Positions 50,214 through 62,499 of a stretch of DNA of 64,000 nucleotides are shown in pieces. The notes below the pieces were generated by a model, which was not told where the DNA came from, made no database searches, and saw nothing but the letters and a program-made list of their open reading frames with translations. Each line of letters opens with the position of its first letter. Position 1 is the stretch's first letter. The stretch is from Symsagittifera roscoffensis (taxonomy: Eukaryota > Xenacoelomorpha > Acoela > Convolutidae): positions 63,742,282 through 63,806,281 of the forward strand of contig NC_087066.1 of assembly GCF_963678635.1 (NCBI RefSeq), read 5' to 3'. The translations under genes were made by a program, and so were the position numbers.

Positions 50214-51635
50214 CTTACGAATCAATTGTGCATTTTATACCGCTCGTTTATTGTCCCAAAGCAGCCAAATTGGTAATTTACGAAAATTATTACAGAATTA
50301 TTTTAGGTGGTAGGCCAACAAGCCGAAGGGCTAACAAACCGAGAATACAAATACAGTTCCAGCAAGCTCGAAAATTAATTTTATTATGAAAAAAAAACTG
50401 ATTGCCATTGTTGTTATGCAATTGTAATTTAGGCTTCAAGATATGGCGGTTTGTAGATATGGTTGTTGAATATCCATGGAATATCCGCCTGTAAATGGGA
50501 TTATCCGCCTGGGAATTAGAAAGCCAGGGAATATCGGCCTGTTTTTGAAATGTGAGCTCATTGTGCGTCAAAGCCTTTCAGATGCTCTGAGTAATTAAAG
50601 TGCGTAAATGACTGTTTAATTGTGGCTCGTTGAAAGTTCGAAATTAATAATCTGAATAAAAAAGGTCACCGAGTCCTAGTATTCACTTTTTCCTTTTTGC
50701 TTTAAGGCAGCAGTATTTTGCGTAGGAAAAAATTGAGAATTTTTGAACTGATCTTGTGAAAATGGACAAATGCATGAGATTAAAACTCGGGATCAGAACG
50801 TATAGCATGGGACTGCATCCAAATTCAAGATACAGTGCGCGTGAATCGTTTTATTCACTAATCTAGGTTGACATACTGCTTATCACAGTTTGTTTCGTTA
50901 GCAACTTACCCAACCAAAGAAAATTTTGATACTTATTTTTACAAATTTTCATTTGCATCTTTGATGGTCATGAAATGCTTGCGTGATCAAAACTCCTACC
51001 ACCTCATTTTAATTGAAAAAGGTCCTCAGTTCATTGAATTCTGCACAATTGGTCACAATCTACTGTTCATACTCATCTTTAGTTTTAACGAATTACCAAA
51101 AGCTAAGAAGTTATACAAACAAAAAGATGAGCTCGAAACATAAATTCTCACCTCTGGCATAAATTTAGAGAGGGAAACGATTTGGGTAACCCCCATAAAG
51201 GCAAACATATCAAGCTAACTTTAAAAAACCGATAGGACAGAAACTAGAGATGACATGGCATACAAAAATTCGGACTCAAAATATAACGCTCCCGGAATGC
51301 AAATCGCACTGTTAGAACTCAGTTACTAGAGGTGAAAATGGGACCAAATATTATTATGTGGTAGACCTAACTGGGGAAGGCTCTTAAGTTTAGAAAGTCA
51401 GACCCACAGGATCCTTAATTCCGGTGTTATGCTTTAAAAAATTAGTCCCCACCCCGACTTGTGATCTTGGACATTTACCGCGAACAAAGAAATTTGACCC
51501 CTTGAAACCCCAGAATGACCTATAATTAAGCTTTAGGGGCTAAGCCTCCGAAATTCCTTAGAAACTACAGTATTAACAACGGAAAGGAGTCTGGCTAACC
51601 CTAGCCCTGTGGAGTTTGAGATCAGCACTTTCCCG
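50214..51635. other. non-coding, no supported gene
   Basis: Plus-strand frame 50868-51143 (91 aa) and minus-strand frame 50290-50571 (93 aa) have no recognised features. No repeats noticed. Confidence 0.35.
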
Positions 51636-53246
51636 GGTTGACCTCCATAGACCAAAAATGCTAATCATAGAATTCCATAAACTAAATCTATGAAAAAATA
51701 CTAGTCATACAAATTTCATACATTTTGCTAGAATGATGTCGTCGAACTTTTAAAAACTTTTCTCTTGTTTTGGCATAAATTTCGCGCTGTATCTTATTAC
51801 ATAAAAAAGAGAAACTTTTTGTCAAAAAAATGCTAATCATACAGTTTCCATATATGAAAAATGTAGGACTAGTATTTTTTTGATGGCGACGACCGCAAAT
51901 TGTCAACCGCAAATTGTTTTCGTACTCAAACAAACATTTTTTGAGAAAAAAAGTTTTGCATGCAAAATTTAATTTTTTGTGTGTATAACGTAGTCCTGGA
52001 TACAGTGCTGATTTAAATTAACCGGACAAAATGCGTTAAACTTGAAATTTAAAACAAATTGGGTTGAGTTTAGGTTACAATTTATGAAGACAAAACTTGC
52101 TTAAAAATTTAGCAGAACTAATATGGTGTAATTTGTTTTGCGAAATTCGGGCCCAAAAATCACTCCAAAATTGGGTCATTTTGGTTTTTCTTAGTTAATC
52201 AAAAATTATCAGTAAAAATTATCAGTCGATCACAGACATAATTAGATCAAAGGGAGCCCCTTACGTAGCCAAACAAACATTAAGAAGGGTATTTTCTCCA
52301 AAACATTGTATAAGTTAATTTATTTTAGTTTGATAGACAAATAAGGTCGTTTTTACAATACAAAATACCAGCTGTTTTTTAAAACAATTTTCAAACGGTT
52401 TGAAATTTTTTTCGGAGAATAAAACCTGCTTGTTGTTTGTTAAGCTACGTAAGGGGCTCACTTTGATCTAATTATGTCTGTGATCGACTTGGCATTTTTG
52501 GCGTAATTTTTGATTAACTAAGAAAAACCAAAATGACCAGTTTTGGAGTAAAATTTTGGACCCGAATTTCGCAAAACAAAATTTACCATAATTATTCTGC
52601 TAAATTTTTAAGCAAGTTTTGTCTTCGTAAGTTTTCACCTAAACTCAACCCAATTTGAGAAAAATGCGTTTTAAGTTTCAAGTGTAACGCATTTTGTCCG
52701 GTTAATTTAAATCAGCACTGTATACTGATATTGGATTTTTTTTCCTTTTCTCTTCATAATTTTTTTCAAAAACGCTAAAAACTTCTCTTATTTTGCATGA
52801 CATGTTTTTCTATGCCTTGATCAATGTCTGGTAATTTAAAAATTCAAATTTTAGAAATAATTTTCTTTGAAAATTTTTGCCAAAATTTAAAAGTTCGTTA
52901 CTTTCGTTATATTATTTGTGTGAGACAGGATTAAAACATTTCAGGCTGTTTCCAATGCTTTTTTAATGCGAGACGGCCAAACATTTGGTTACTACGTTTG
53001 AGTAACCAAGGTTTATGTCATTTGTGTTCGGTTATGAACACAACCAAAAAAATTTGAGAAATTAAAATGTAAAAAATCAATATTTTTGGTTTATGGAAAA
53101 ATGCTAATCATACAATTTCTATATATGAAAAAATACTAATCATAGACCTTTCATGCAATTTTCTGTACTTATGGAATTGCATGAAAAGTGTATGATTAGC
53201 ATTTTTCCATATATGAAAATTGTATGACTCGCATTTTTGGTCAACC
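51636..53246. repeat. candidate compound inverted-repeat element
   Basis: Bounded by GGTTGACC (51636-51643) and GGTCAACC (53239-53246), with AATGCTAATCATA motifs near the left end (51658, 51829), near the right end (53100) and inverted (about 53191-53204). A Tc1/mariner-like MITE is nested inside. Boundaries and class uncertain. Confidence 0.4.
52003..52720. mobile_element. Tc1/mariner-like foldback MITE (718 bp)
   Basis: Starts CAGTGCTGATTTAAATTAAC and ends with its exact inverse; the first 36 bp of both arms match perfectly and similarity extends to about 300 bp per arm (left to ~52308, right from ~52412). Flanked by TA (52001-52002 and 52721-52722). No ORF. Transcripts would fold into a very long hairpin. 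Confidence 0.9.
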
Positions 53247-55794
53247 TGGTTTAATTGTAATTGAGGGCGTGGGAGAAAGCCTCAGAAGACTCGAGGACGT
53301 ATGGCTCCTTAGTTATTGAATGGAAGAAGTGGGTTTGAACAAGAAGGAAATAAGACAAACTTTAGATTAAACAAAACTATGACAGTTGGACAATTAATAG
53401 TATGTTAGCAAAGCCAAAAACGTAGCCTCAGGTAAAATGGTGACCACAGAAGTTTAAAAAGCAAGTTAGGATGATATAGGAAAGGACGGTATTTTTGCCT
53501 AGTTCTTTGAAGGTGCATCATTGACAAGTTCAGAACTATGAGATGAACTACGTTCCCCTGATCGCTATAACTTCGGATTTAAAAGGGGTTATAGAAGGAA
53601 GTAGCAAAGGCTGACAATGAATCAGTTATTTTTGAAGAAGACGTCCCCCTGGTGTCGGGAGGCGGAAACATTAACGGGATAACCAAATAAGACCCTCGTG
53701 AAACTAGTGAAAAAAAACATAAATCTGGTTTGACATAAAATTGGACATGATATTTGCATAACTCAATTGAAGATACATAACAATTTGGCATTTTGAGCTT
53801 GGCATTCAAAACTAATGTCATCACAGGAACGACAAAGCGTAACATTTTTTATGAGAAGGTATCAAAGTAAACATCAAGACTTGCAGGAATGAACACAACT
53901 TCAAACATAACTTAAAATTTGAATATCTGAATTTAATAAAAATTAACAATCAGCCTACCTTTAGACAGATTATTGTTGGAGAGAGAGGCAATAGTTGGTC
54001 TTCAAAGAGCGAGAACAAAAAAGATTTGTGAGAATTGAGACATCACAAGCAGCGCCAGAGCAAAAACTAGAGATTTCTCCGGAGTGAGAAAGATTTATTT
54101 GAGCTATCGAGGATAGCAATATTTTTAGTGAAGCCAGTGTTTATGAAATTTGTATTGCAGAGGCAATCGAGTAAGCAGGTCACAGTTTCTTGGACTAGTG
54201 GACCGCTTACAGGCCCTCCTAAGTTTGGAAGATTTACTGTTTTTAGTAATAACGTCAAATTTGTTGCAATTGCGTAGAAGGTAGCAGCTTCAAATTTTAC
54301 CAACGAATAAGCAAACTAATGCACACAACACATGAAAACAGCTATAACAACTTTTATCATTTCTGTAATTTACTAGAACATTTTCCGTATTTTGATCTCA
54401 TTTTTCATAGAAGGAGCTAAATGAACTCATTTAGAAAAAATGAGCTGAATGAACCCAATTTGCTAGCCCAACGCGCCGATTTTTGGACCCCAGTTTTGCA
54501 GTTTAAAAATAGATCAGCCCAGTTCTTCAAAAAGCGGCTGAAAATGCTCAATTTTTAGCATATTGGGCTCATTGAGTTTCCTTAAGATAATTTAAATTGA
54601 ACAAAACAAACAGTAATTCTATGAATGGGAGAAACAGATGTTAACCAGTGATTTTGGATACTCAAGGAGTCGAATGGAGTCCTTTGAGGCAATTTTTTGT
54701 GTGCAAAGGTCTGATTGAGCACAATTTTTGGTCTCGATTTTGCATTGAAAAAGTTATGAATTTTGACACTTTTTGCGCGCGATTTGGTGAATTTTTCCCG
54801 TAATAACTAGATGATCAATCCTGCTAGAACTTGTCCTCATTAAACCTCTTTTCATGAACATTTTTGCAAAGTTCTGACCCGGGCATCTGCTTGTCCCAAA
54901 TTCTAAGTCGACCCGTAGACATTCTACTTAAACTAAAATCTGAATTTTCTAGTTTTCTCGGTTTTCCCTCTCATTTCTGAAGAAAATGTGACGCCAATGA
55001 TCTTGTTCGCGACATATTCAGTGAAATGAGCTGAGCATATAACCGTTTTTGATTTTTTTTCGACATTTATCTTAAATCATGCGACCTCTTATAATAGCAA
55101 TTTGGATAAGTGCAAGGTTTGTATAACTCTACCTAAAAATATTTGATTCTTGCAAGAAAAACTTATTTTCATATCTAAAACTTCTATCAGAAGTTCTTTG
55201 CGAGTTGTTTGAATAAAGAACAAATATCTTTTAAAACTGATCAGAAAATTTCTAAATTTACGCTATTTTTAGCAAGAAATGTTAAAACTCCTAAAACTGG
55301 TCAGAACATTTGTAAATCTATGCTGTTTCAGCCACAATTATTAAACTTATAACCTTAAGTCAGGTCTCAAAACTTGTTAAAACTACGCTGGCTTCTTGCC
55401 AGAAAAAGTTTTTTGTTTCTAAATTTTTGTCCCAAGTTTTCCCAATCTTCCTGCAACAAATTCATCCCAGGATACTAAATATAAACATAACAACAAAAAA
55501 GATCACCCGAATTGTTTTTGCTGTAAAAAACTAATAATCCGAAAACTCGAAAAATTTCGAGTTGAATTTTTAGCGATAGGTTGGGGGGGGGGGGGGGGGG
55601 GGTAACTTTGATTATAAAATAATAATTTTTATGAGATAAAAGTTTTATCAGAATTTGGCTGTTTTTCGCAAGTTAAGAAATAAAGCATTTCTCAGCAAAA
55701 AAAATCGCACATAGAGTTTCTGTCAACTTGTGAGACTTTTTTTAGGTACGGATTCTTGAATAAAATTTTTGACAAAACAGTCTGAAAGCGGAGT
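53247..55794. other. non-coding, no supported gene
   Basis: 53280-54310 is purine-rich on + and holds minus-strand frames (53579-53845, 54067-54303) without recognised domains; they may be decayed element sequence. A poly-G run lies near 55582-55602. Confidence 0.35.
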
Positions 55795-56030
55795 TTTGAG
55801 CTCTTTTAAGAACATTAGACCAAAAAAGTGTTTTTTTTTTCGGCGCGCGCTCCCCCTAAAAATTGAATTACATTGGCGCAGAAAGCGCCTCTTGAAGGTT
55901 TTTGATGTTGGCCAACCAAAAATAGATCTCGTAAATCTATACAAAAGGGGGGACCTTTCGGAAAAGCTTGGCAAACAGAATTGAAAAAGAGGTTGTCGTC
56001 CTCGCCGTCCACCCCCATCCCCTCGGCTTA
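55795..56030. repeat. hAT-like MITE, copy 3 (right part, degenerate)
   Basis: Shares TTCGGCGCGCGCTCCCCCT, GCGCAGAAAGCGCCT and GGGGGGACCTTTCGG blocks with copy 2. The left end is missing and the right terminus is decayed (CCCATCCCCTCGG). Confidence 0.6.
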
Positions 56031-57749
56031 CTACTGGTTTGAATTCTAATTCAGTTGTTCATTTAGTTTGCCATTAACCAAATCAACCCTGAAAATGAAC
56101 AACTTGTTTTCCAAACTTTCAGGCTAAAGACATTTTGATTCGAAAGTTTGCTATGAATCTTTAACTTGCTAAGAATGTTTAACCAAAATCACTTAACCTC
56201 CTAAAAGTGGTTAAAAAACTTTTTTTATCGTGATTGTGATTTTTGACCCTCGTAGGTAGCATAGTACCACTTAAAAGTAAATAAGTACTTTGTATCTAGT
56301 AACTAGTAAACTTTTTATCATTTCAAATCTGAAAAGTGTATTTCAGATTTAAAATTGAGATCTGAATTGGGTAGAAAATTGTTCACTAAAACGCTTGGAA
56401 ATTTTATAAAAAGGGTTATTTTTCCGACCCGTTGAAAAATGTGTAGGAACTTTGTATTTGATTGTGTTTAAATTTTTTTTCACACAAAAAGAATGAATCG
56501 AGTGATGTATCGTTTTCACTCCCTTTCAGGCTTCATTCGAAAAAAAAAACATAAAAATTTGGAAAATATTTCTCAGTATTGAGAAAAACCAGTTGGCGAT
56601 TTTTGTTTTTGGTCGAACTTCAACCTAACACAGTGAGCGCGCAGGCTTACAACAGCTTATATATGCTTAATTCAAGCCGTGAAAACTTAGTTTTACCTGA
56701 ACAATGTTCGTTTTAGAAATTTTTAGCGCAAATTTAGGAATCAAATTTTCAAATTTCAAAAATACTCTGCAAAAAATGTTTAAAGGTTTTCACTTCGTTT
56801 TTCATACATAAATTCAGATATGAGATAACTATGAAAAAAATAGTTTTTAGAACTGAAATCGGAGTTTTTGTGATCTTAACTCGAATTGGTTTGGTTATTG
56901 GTTTGGTTAATCTAGTTATGCAAAGCAGAGAAAGACAGAGTCGATCGATTGCCAGTCAATCCATTCAACTTGAAAACTCATGATTATTCATCGAAGGTGG
57001 TAAAAAGATTCTTCAGAAGCAGTCTTAAGTCATCAAGAGCTCCTCAGAAATGTGTTTTGTTTACTCTGCATCTCATTAGGTGAAAATGAAACTTTCATCA
57101 AAATTAGAAAAGATTATCAAAAACATTCAAAACTTTTCGAATTTTTAAACGATGCTTAAACCTTTCAACTAAGCTTTTTCTCTAAATTAATTCATTCTCT
57201 AAGCTCCTTCTCTAAGTTAGTTTGTTTTAAAAACAAATACCTTCTCCAAAAAAATGTAGCAGCAGCCAGTAAAAAAAAATTATTTCTTTTAGTATCAACG
57301 AGTAAGTCAATGCATAAATTTCGAAATCATAAGCTACAGATTTTCCTGAATCATTTGAACACAATTATCTGTTCTGATTCTCGAAGAAAGTTTAACAAAA
57401 CTACTCTTGGATTGGCTTGTTAGGACTATTTAACTAGGTCACTTTAGGAATATTCAACTAAGCGCTTTTGACGCCCGCACTGACAAAAGTGGATTAAGGT
57501 GTACATTAAATCAATTTTCCCCCATTTTTATTTACTTTTTATTTTTTAAAGGGACAAAAATGGATTTTTTCACATGTTTTTCTACTTCATCAGTTGTGAG
57601 TTTGTGTTGCATATATTCATTGCCAATCAGTTTCGAAATTATATACATCTTGTCTGGTATCCTTATAAACAGACCAAACAGTTTTATAAAATCAGATTTT
57701 CATTCTAAATTGAAATAATTTAAGTCGCCACTTACGCTTACATTGATGT
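56031..57749. other. non-coding, nothing recognised
   Basis: AT-rich intergenic DNA with no frame or repeat of note. Confidence 0.4.
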
Positions 57750-58280
57750 TTGTTTATGATGTCATTGCATATTTTGAGCTCAAAATCCGGTTTATATTGA
57801 ACATTTTCTCATTTTTTACACGGTTTTTTTCTCAAAATCTGGCTTACATTGTATGTTTTTTTTATACTTTTAAGGAAGTTTTTTGAGCACAAAATCTGTT
57901 TGGTATCGACAGTTTTTTTGACTTGTTGCATTTTTTTTTGCACAAAATCTGATGATCAAAAATGATTTGTTACGATTCAATTGCATGTCTTTGAGTTCAA
58001 AATCCAACTTATATCGGCCATTTTTCTTGATTTGCTACATAGTGTTTTTGCTCAAAACTGGCTTAAAATGATTGTGATTTGTTTTTAAAGAATGCTTGAT
58101 TAGGGATAAATTTGATTAGTATTGACAGTTTTCTTGATTTTTTCCCACAGCTTTTGGTCAAAATCTGATTTAGCTTGTTGATTTTCCACAACTTGATTGC
58201 ATGTTTTTTAGATCCTAAACTGCTTTTTATTGACCATTTTCTTAATTTGTTGCATAGGTTTTTGCTTAAACCGATTTGAA
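57750..58280 (+). repeat. degenerate tandem repeat
   Basis: Variants of CAAAATCTGGYTTA..ATTG followed by TTTTCTTGATTTGTTGCAT recur at least seven times with irregular spacing of roughly 60-80 bp: an old minisatellite. Confidence 0.6.
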
Positions 58281-59425
58281 ACAGACTTTTCAGACGCTAA
58301 AATTGATTTGCTCAGGGGTATTTAAAAATTGTTTCAAATGAAAATTGCTATGATTCGAATAGGTTTTAGTGTTTCGGCCGGAAGTTCATCCAAATTGATT
58401 TGAATCGACTTTTTAGACATTAAAATCGACCCAAATTTTCCAAGAAAGATGAATTCATATTGATTTAATTTTATTTCAGTTCCTAAAATGTACATTTTTA
58501 CTCGCTTTGGATTGATTTAAAGTCAATTGAAATCGAACTGAAACCATTTTTGTCAAAGTTTGTACTTTCTGAAAAATATTCTTGCCCGGAGCTCAAATGA
58601 AAAAAAAAACTACCTGTGATTATAAACTTATGCGGTTCGAAAATTGCTAAACTGCTCAGTTTCGGATATTAAACGCGCGATACTTTGCGTTCTTGTAATT
58701 AGCAAGAGCGGCAGAATGAATCGTTTCAAAAAAATTGACGCAGAATCATTTGGTCTTATTGTTAGGATAAGAAAGCGCTAAATACATCATTTTGTACTGA
58801 ACATAGGTTGTGGGTAATTAAAAGAAGAAAAAATATGGCCTCGAATTGTGGTCAAAATATTCAGAAGAAAAAAAGAGAAAAAAAATGGTCTCGAAGTGCG
58901 GTCGGAATATTCAGCGTTTTACACTCATGTACGAGAGCAGTCTTGTTTTGAAAACCAAATTTTTCGAGTTTCAACTCCCTTATTTTATAGTTTTCTTTTT
59001 CGAAATTCTCGCAGTCTCCTTGGTCTTCATGTACCAAGAGAATCAATTTCTAAAGCATTTTAAAAAATCAGTAAGAGACAAAACTCTTAGAGCTACAAAC
59101 AAAAAATCAGTAAAAGATGTAATATATTGACAAATCAAAGTAGAACTATTCATCTTAGCAACGGACAGCTTTTCACATTTGTAGTTTTGAATTCAACATT
59201 AGACAAAAAGCGTATCAAATTTCGAAGCGTGCTTCATGAGTTAAACGCGCACTCTCATTCAAACAATACGCATCGGAAACTGAAAATTAAAAATAAATAA
59301 TAATCGCACAAAAGAAAAGATTTACATGATAGATATATATATAAAAAAATTATTTTATACATTGTTAGTAGAACATTTACATTACTGCTCGCCGCGAAAA
59401 GTCGGCGCATATTTGTAAAATCAAA
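58281..59425. other. upstream region of the coiled-coil gene
   Basis: 58560-58760 is a weak inverted family R relic (GAGCTCAAATG..ACGCGCGATA). Short Lys-rich frames around 58846-59130 look like chance. The last ~150 bp should hold the promoter and 5' UTR; no TATA box or Inr assigned. Confidence 0.4.
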
Positions 59426-60160
59426 ATGGACGGGTCGTACGGCGATTTGTCAGTGACAAACCCGATGACGGAAGACGAGGGAACTTTTACCGAAGAGGAG
59501 CGAGAGCTGATTGGCCGAGAAGCTGCAAAGTTGAAACGAGAGTTCGAGGCCGAGCGAAACAAACGTCGAGGCACCCCACATCATAACACTTCGTCTCGAC
59601 ACCAATCACACGTGAATACGTCTCTTGGACGAACTTCCATGTACGGGGATCCACTAGCCGAGGAAACAGAACGAAGTCTAGTGACCTTACGCGACCTCGA
59701 CAAACAGCTCCAAGAATCGGTACATAAAAAACAACAGTCCTTGAAGGAACTTGGTTCAGTTCAAGATGCCCTGAGGAAAAACAAAAACGAGTTGCGAAAA
59801 GCCGAACGAGAGTTGCAAGAGACTACTCGTAAATTCGATCACGACCGGGACGAAGTCTTAACTCTGGAGCAGAAGAAGGATTATTTGAAAAAAGACTTGC
59901 ACGAAATTGAGGATAAATTAGCCGACGCTAAGCGACTGTATAACAATACTCTGGAAATGAATACGAATGAAATCTTGGGAATCATAGAAGAGCGAGACAC
60001 GTTGAAACGAAAGCTGAACGAGTCGACTCTCGGATACATTGAACGACTCGAGTTCGAACGACAACTCGGTCTGTGCAAGGAGGAGCTATTCTCGGAACAG
60101 AGATCGAGTAGGATGCGAATTGACGCGCTTCAGGAAGAACTAGAACAGGCGCTGCGGAAG
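59426..60160 (+). CDS. coiled-coil protein, exon 1 (245 codons)
   Basis: ATG at 59426 in good context (AAAATGG) opens the gene. The first ~90 residues are acidic then Ser/His-rich; from about residue 90 a continuous Glu/Lys/Leu heptad pattern indicates coiled coil. The exon ends at GCGGAAG|GTGCGT in phase 0. Reading through the donor hits a stop at 60241, so the shorter frame is intron retention, not the product. The gene is intact, balanced in codon use and GC-richer than its surroundings. The family is not certain: long, all-helical architecture is typical of centrosomal, ciliary-rootlet or other cytoskeletal scaffold proteins. Confidence 0.8.
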
Positions 60161-60683
60161 GTGCGTTTGGTTCAAAAATTGGCTCAATTAACTTCTCTAA
60201 ATAAAAAAAAACTATCAAATGATTCTAGGATAACAGTTTGAAGAGTAAAATAGTGAGGATAACAGTTTGAAGAGTAAAATAGTGAACAGTTTTTCGCCAA
60301 CTACACCAAAAGCGAACATGATATCGAAATGAAAACCAGGAACGTGTAGATCCTGCTTTTTGGCGACTTTGGAACGCGTTGTTTTTGCCAGGTTTTTTCT
60401 TGGTCTGAAATCAAAAGTGGCAATATTGTGTAAGAACTGAACCTAAAGTTCAACTATGCTGAAGGTTGTCTCACAAACTACCATCCCTACTTTTCCAAAG
60501 GAGAGGATTTTGAAACCCCGAGGGGAAAAACTAGAAAATTGGAAGGGAAAATCAATGCCTGGAAGCGGATCTCTCTCATAAAATCTAAAAAAGGAATTTT
60601 AACAAAATCTAATGGAAAGACTTAGTAATGAGAATATTTTGAAATAATTCTACAGACTTGAAAACAATTTTTTGAGTGTTTAG
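60161..60683 (+). other. intron of the coiled-coil gene (523 bp)
   Basis: GTGCGT donor at 60161 and TTTTTTGAGTGTTTAG acceptor ending 60683. The sequence between is AT-rich with stops in all frames; removal joins two phase-0 ends without breaking the heptad pattern. Confidence 0.85.
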
Positions 60684-62477
60684 GTCGATGATGCTGAGGA
60701 AGCTAATAGCGAACTTCACGACAAATTATCTTCGGTCGAAAAAGATTCGAAAGGCAAACAGGTTGCCAGTAGCGAGCTAGCTGACATGTTCCGACACGAG
60801 ATCAAAGAGCTGAAACACCAAATTGAAGATCTGAAAAACGCCGAGCGAAAACTATACGTCGATCTTCACGATCGCGACAACAGCATACAGGAGTTGCAGC
60901 ACTTGCTGGTTGAAAAGGAAAAGGAAATATCTTACGAGCATGAACAGCGAGCAAAAGCGATTGCCGAAAAGAATCACGAGATCCAAAGTTTGAAAGATGC
61001 AGGCGAACGAGCCCTCATTGCTGCGAACGAGAGAGGTGAATGTGACAAAACTGTAGCACTTCGGCAAAATGACGACAAACACGACGAAGCACGACTCGAA
61101 CTTCTTCGGAAACAAGAGATGAAAATCGCCGACATCGAAGCGGATCACATTCGACAACTGGAGCTGAAAGATCAGGAAATTATGTACTACCAGGAGAAGT
61201 TCCGACAGCAAGAAGAGGCGACTCGAGAACTCGGCGAGCGACTTCGGCTCGAGGCTCAAGAGCAAGTTCGCTCGGCAATCACCCGTGAGAAAGCTCTGTG
61301 GGAAGAAGAGCACCAGCGAGTTATGAAACGAGAGCGAAACAACTGGGAGGACGAGTTGAACCGAACTCAAGCTCGGCTGAACGAAGCGATTGAATACGAG
61401 AAAGGTCAAACAAGTTCGGCACAGAAAACAATCAGCAGTCTGCGAAAAGAAATCGACGAAATCCGAAGTCAGAACAAAGAGCTTCACCGAGAAGCAACGG
61501 ACGCGATGATGACATGTCGTGAAGCGGTTCAAGCCGAACACACTGAGCAAATGAATACACTGCGACATCAGCTAACTGACGAGCGAGACATGGAAGTAAG
61601 TCGACTCCAGAGAGACGTCGCCGAGATCCAAGACGAATCGGGTCGACTGCGAGCCGAATTGGAAGCGGCGAGTAACTCGATTCGCGCAATGGAATCGGCA
61701 TACGAGCATCACGAGAAGACAATTGTCCTGGAAGTGAATGATGAATGCAAGAAAGTTGCTCATATAATCGGAATCAAACCCCGAAAAGTTAACTTGGAAA
61801 GATATGATAAAAAAGCGAGGAGCCTTAGCCCGGGTAAAAGTATCCAAAGAACACCTATAACCGACAGTTTAGCAAATTTGCGAGCCTGTGTTTCGGAGTT
61901 AGTGCCTCACGTTCATGGTTTGAGAGAAACAATCGACAGCTTGAAAATGAAACTTCAACACGTCAAAACCGAAAAAGAGCACGAGCTCAAAGCTCTGAAG
62001 GATCACTTTGAAATCGAGAAAGAAAAAGATGTCGAATCAGAGCGTGAAAAAGTGGCTAGATCGCACAGACAGGAACTGCAAGATATGCAGGAGGCTCTGA
62101 GCAAAGAAACTGAACTAGAAGCAAGTCTCCGACAATCACTGCGGGAGAAAGAACTCGAGATCCGAGAGCTGAAAAGTGGGATGACTCGCTGGAAGGAAGA
62201 TACCGCTTCCAAAGTCGCTAAGGAAGTCGAGTGTTCCCTTGAAAGGAGGTTTAGAGACGACTACCAGCATAGCAAAGAAGAGTTTCTGAACCAGCAGAAG
62301 CTAATTATCCGAATGGAGGACCAAATTAGTCGGCTCAAAGCCGAACAAGCCCTCGGACATCCAGGGTCGTCGGACGGAAACAGTGTGAAATTGCTGCGAC
62401 ATTTGCAAGATAGAGTCAGACAGCTGAAACACGAAAACATGAAAATGAAGTCCCATGATGAGTCATTTAGGTACTAG
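60684..62477 (+). CDS. coiled-coil protein, exon 2 (597 codons), C-terminus
   Basis: Opens GTCGATGATGCTGAGG in frame with exon 1, giving an 842-aa protein. It is coiled coil for most of its length, interrupted near spliced residues 590-620 by a basic/Pro stretch (IGIKPRKVNLERYDKKARSL) and a Ser-Pro-Gly segment, then coiled again to a basic end (LKHENMKMK). There is no membrane segment or catalytic motif. The role is probably a structural scaffold with protein-protein contacts along the rod (inference). A TAG stop at 62475-62477 is followed by AATAAA 12 bp later. The first in-exon ATG (60786) is internal, not the start. Confidence 0.85.
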   Translation, partial: VDDAEEANSELHDKLSSVEKDSKGKQVASSELADMFRHEIKELKHQIEDLKNAERKLYVDLHDRDNSIQELQHLLVEKEKEISYEHEQRAKAIAEKNHEIQSLKDAGERALIAANERGECDKTVALRQNDDKHDEARLELLRKQEMKIADIEADHIRQLELKDQEIMYYQEKFRQQEEATRELGERLRLEAQEQVRSAITREKALWEEEHQRVMKRERNNWEDELNRTQARLNEAIEYEKGQTSSAQKTISSLRKEIDEIRSQNKELHREATDAMMTCREAVQAEHTEQMNTLRHQLTDERDMEVSRLQRDVAEIQDESGRLRAELEAASNSIRAMESAYEHHEKTIVLEVNDECKKVAHIIGIKPRKVNLERYDKKARSLSPGKSIQRTPITDSLANLRACVSELVPHVHGLRETIDSLKMKLQHVKTEKEHELKALKDHFEIEKEKDVESEREKVARSHRQELQDMQEALSKETELEASLRQSLREKELEIRELKSGMTRWKEDTASKVAKEVECSLERRFRDDYQHSKEEFLNQQKLIIRMEDQISRLKAEQALGHPGSSDGNSVKLLRHLQDRVRQLKHENMKMKSHDESFRY

Positions 62478-62488
62478 CACAGTTTAAA

Positions 62489-62494
62489 AATAAA
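62489..62494 (+). terminator. poly(A) signal of the coiled-coil gene
   Basis: AATAAA 12 nt after the stop codon, with further AATAAA near 62534. The short 3' UTR is plausible for either. Confidence 0.5.
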
Positions 62495-62499
62495 AGTTT

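Noticed and set aside
58846-59130. Plus-strand 94-aa frame upstream of the coiled-coil gene as an extra exon
   Set aside because: AT-rich, no heptads, no splice link, and the gene has a well-placed AUG at 59426.
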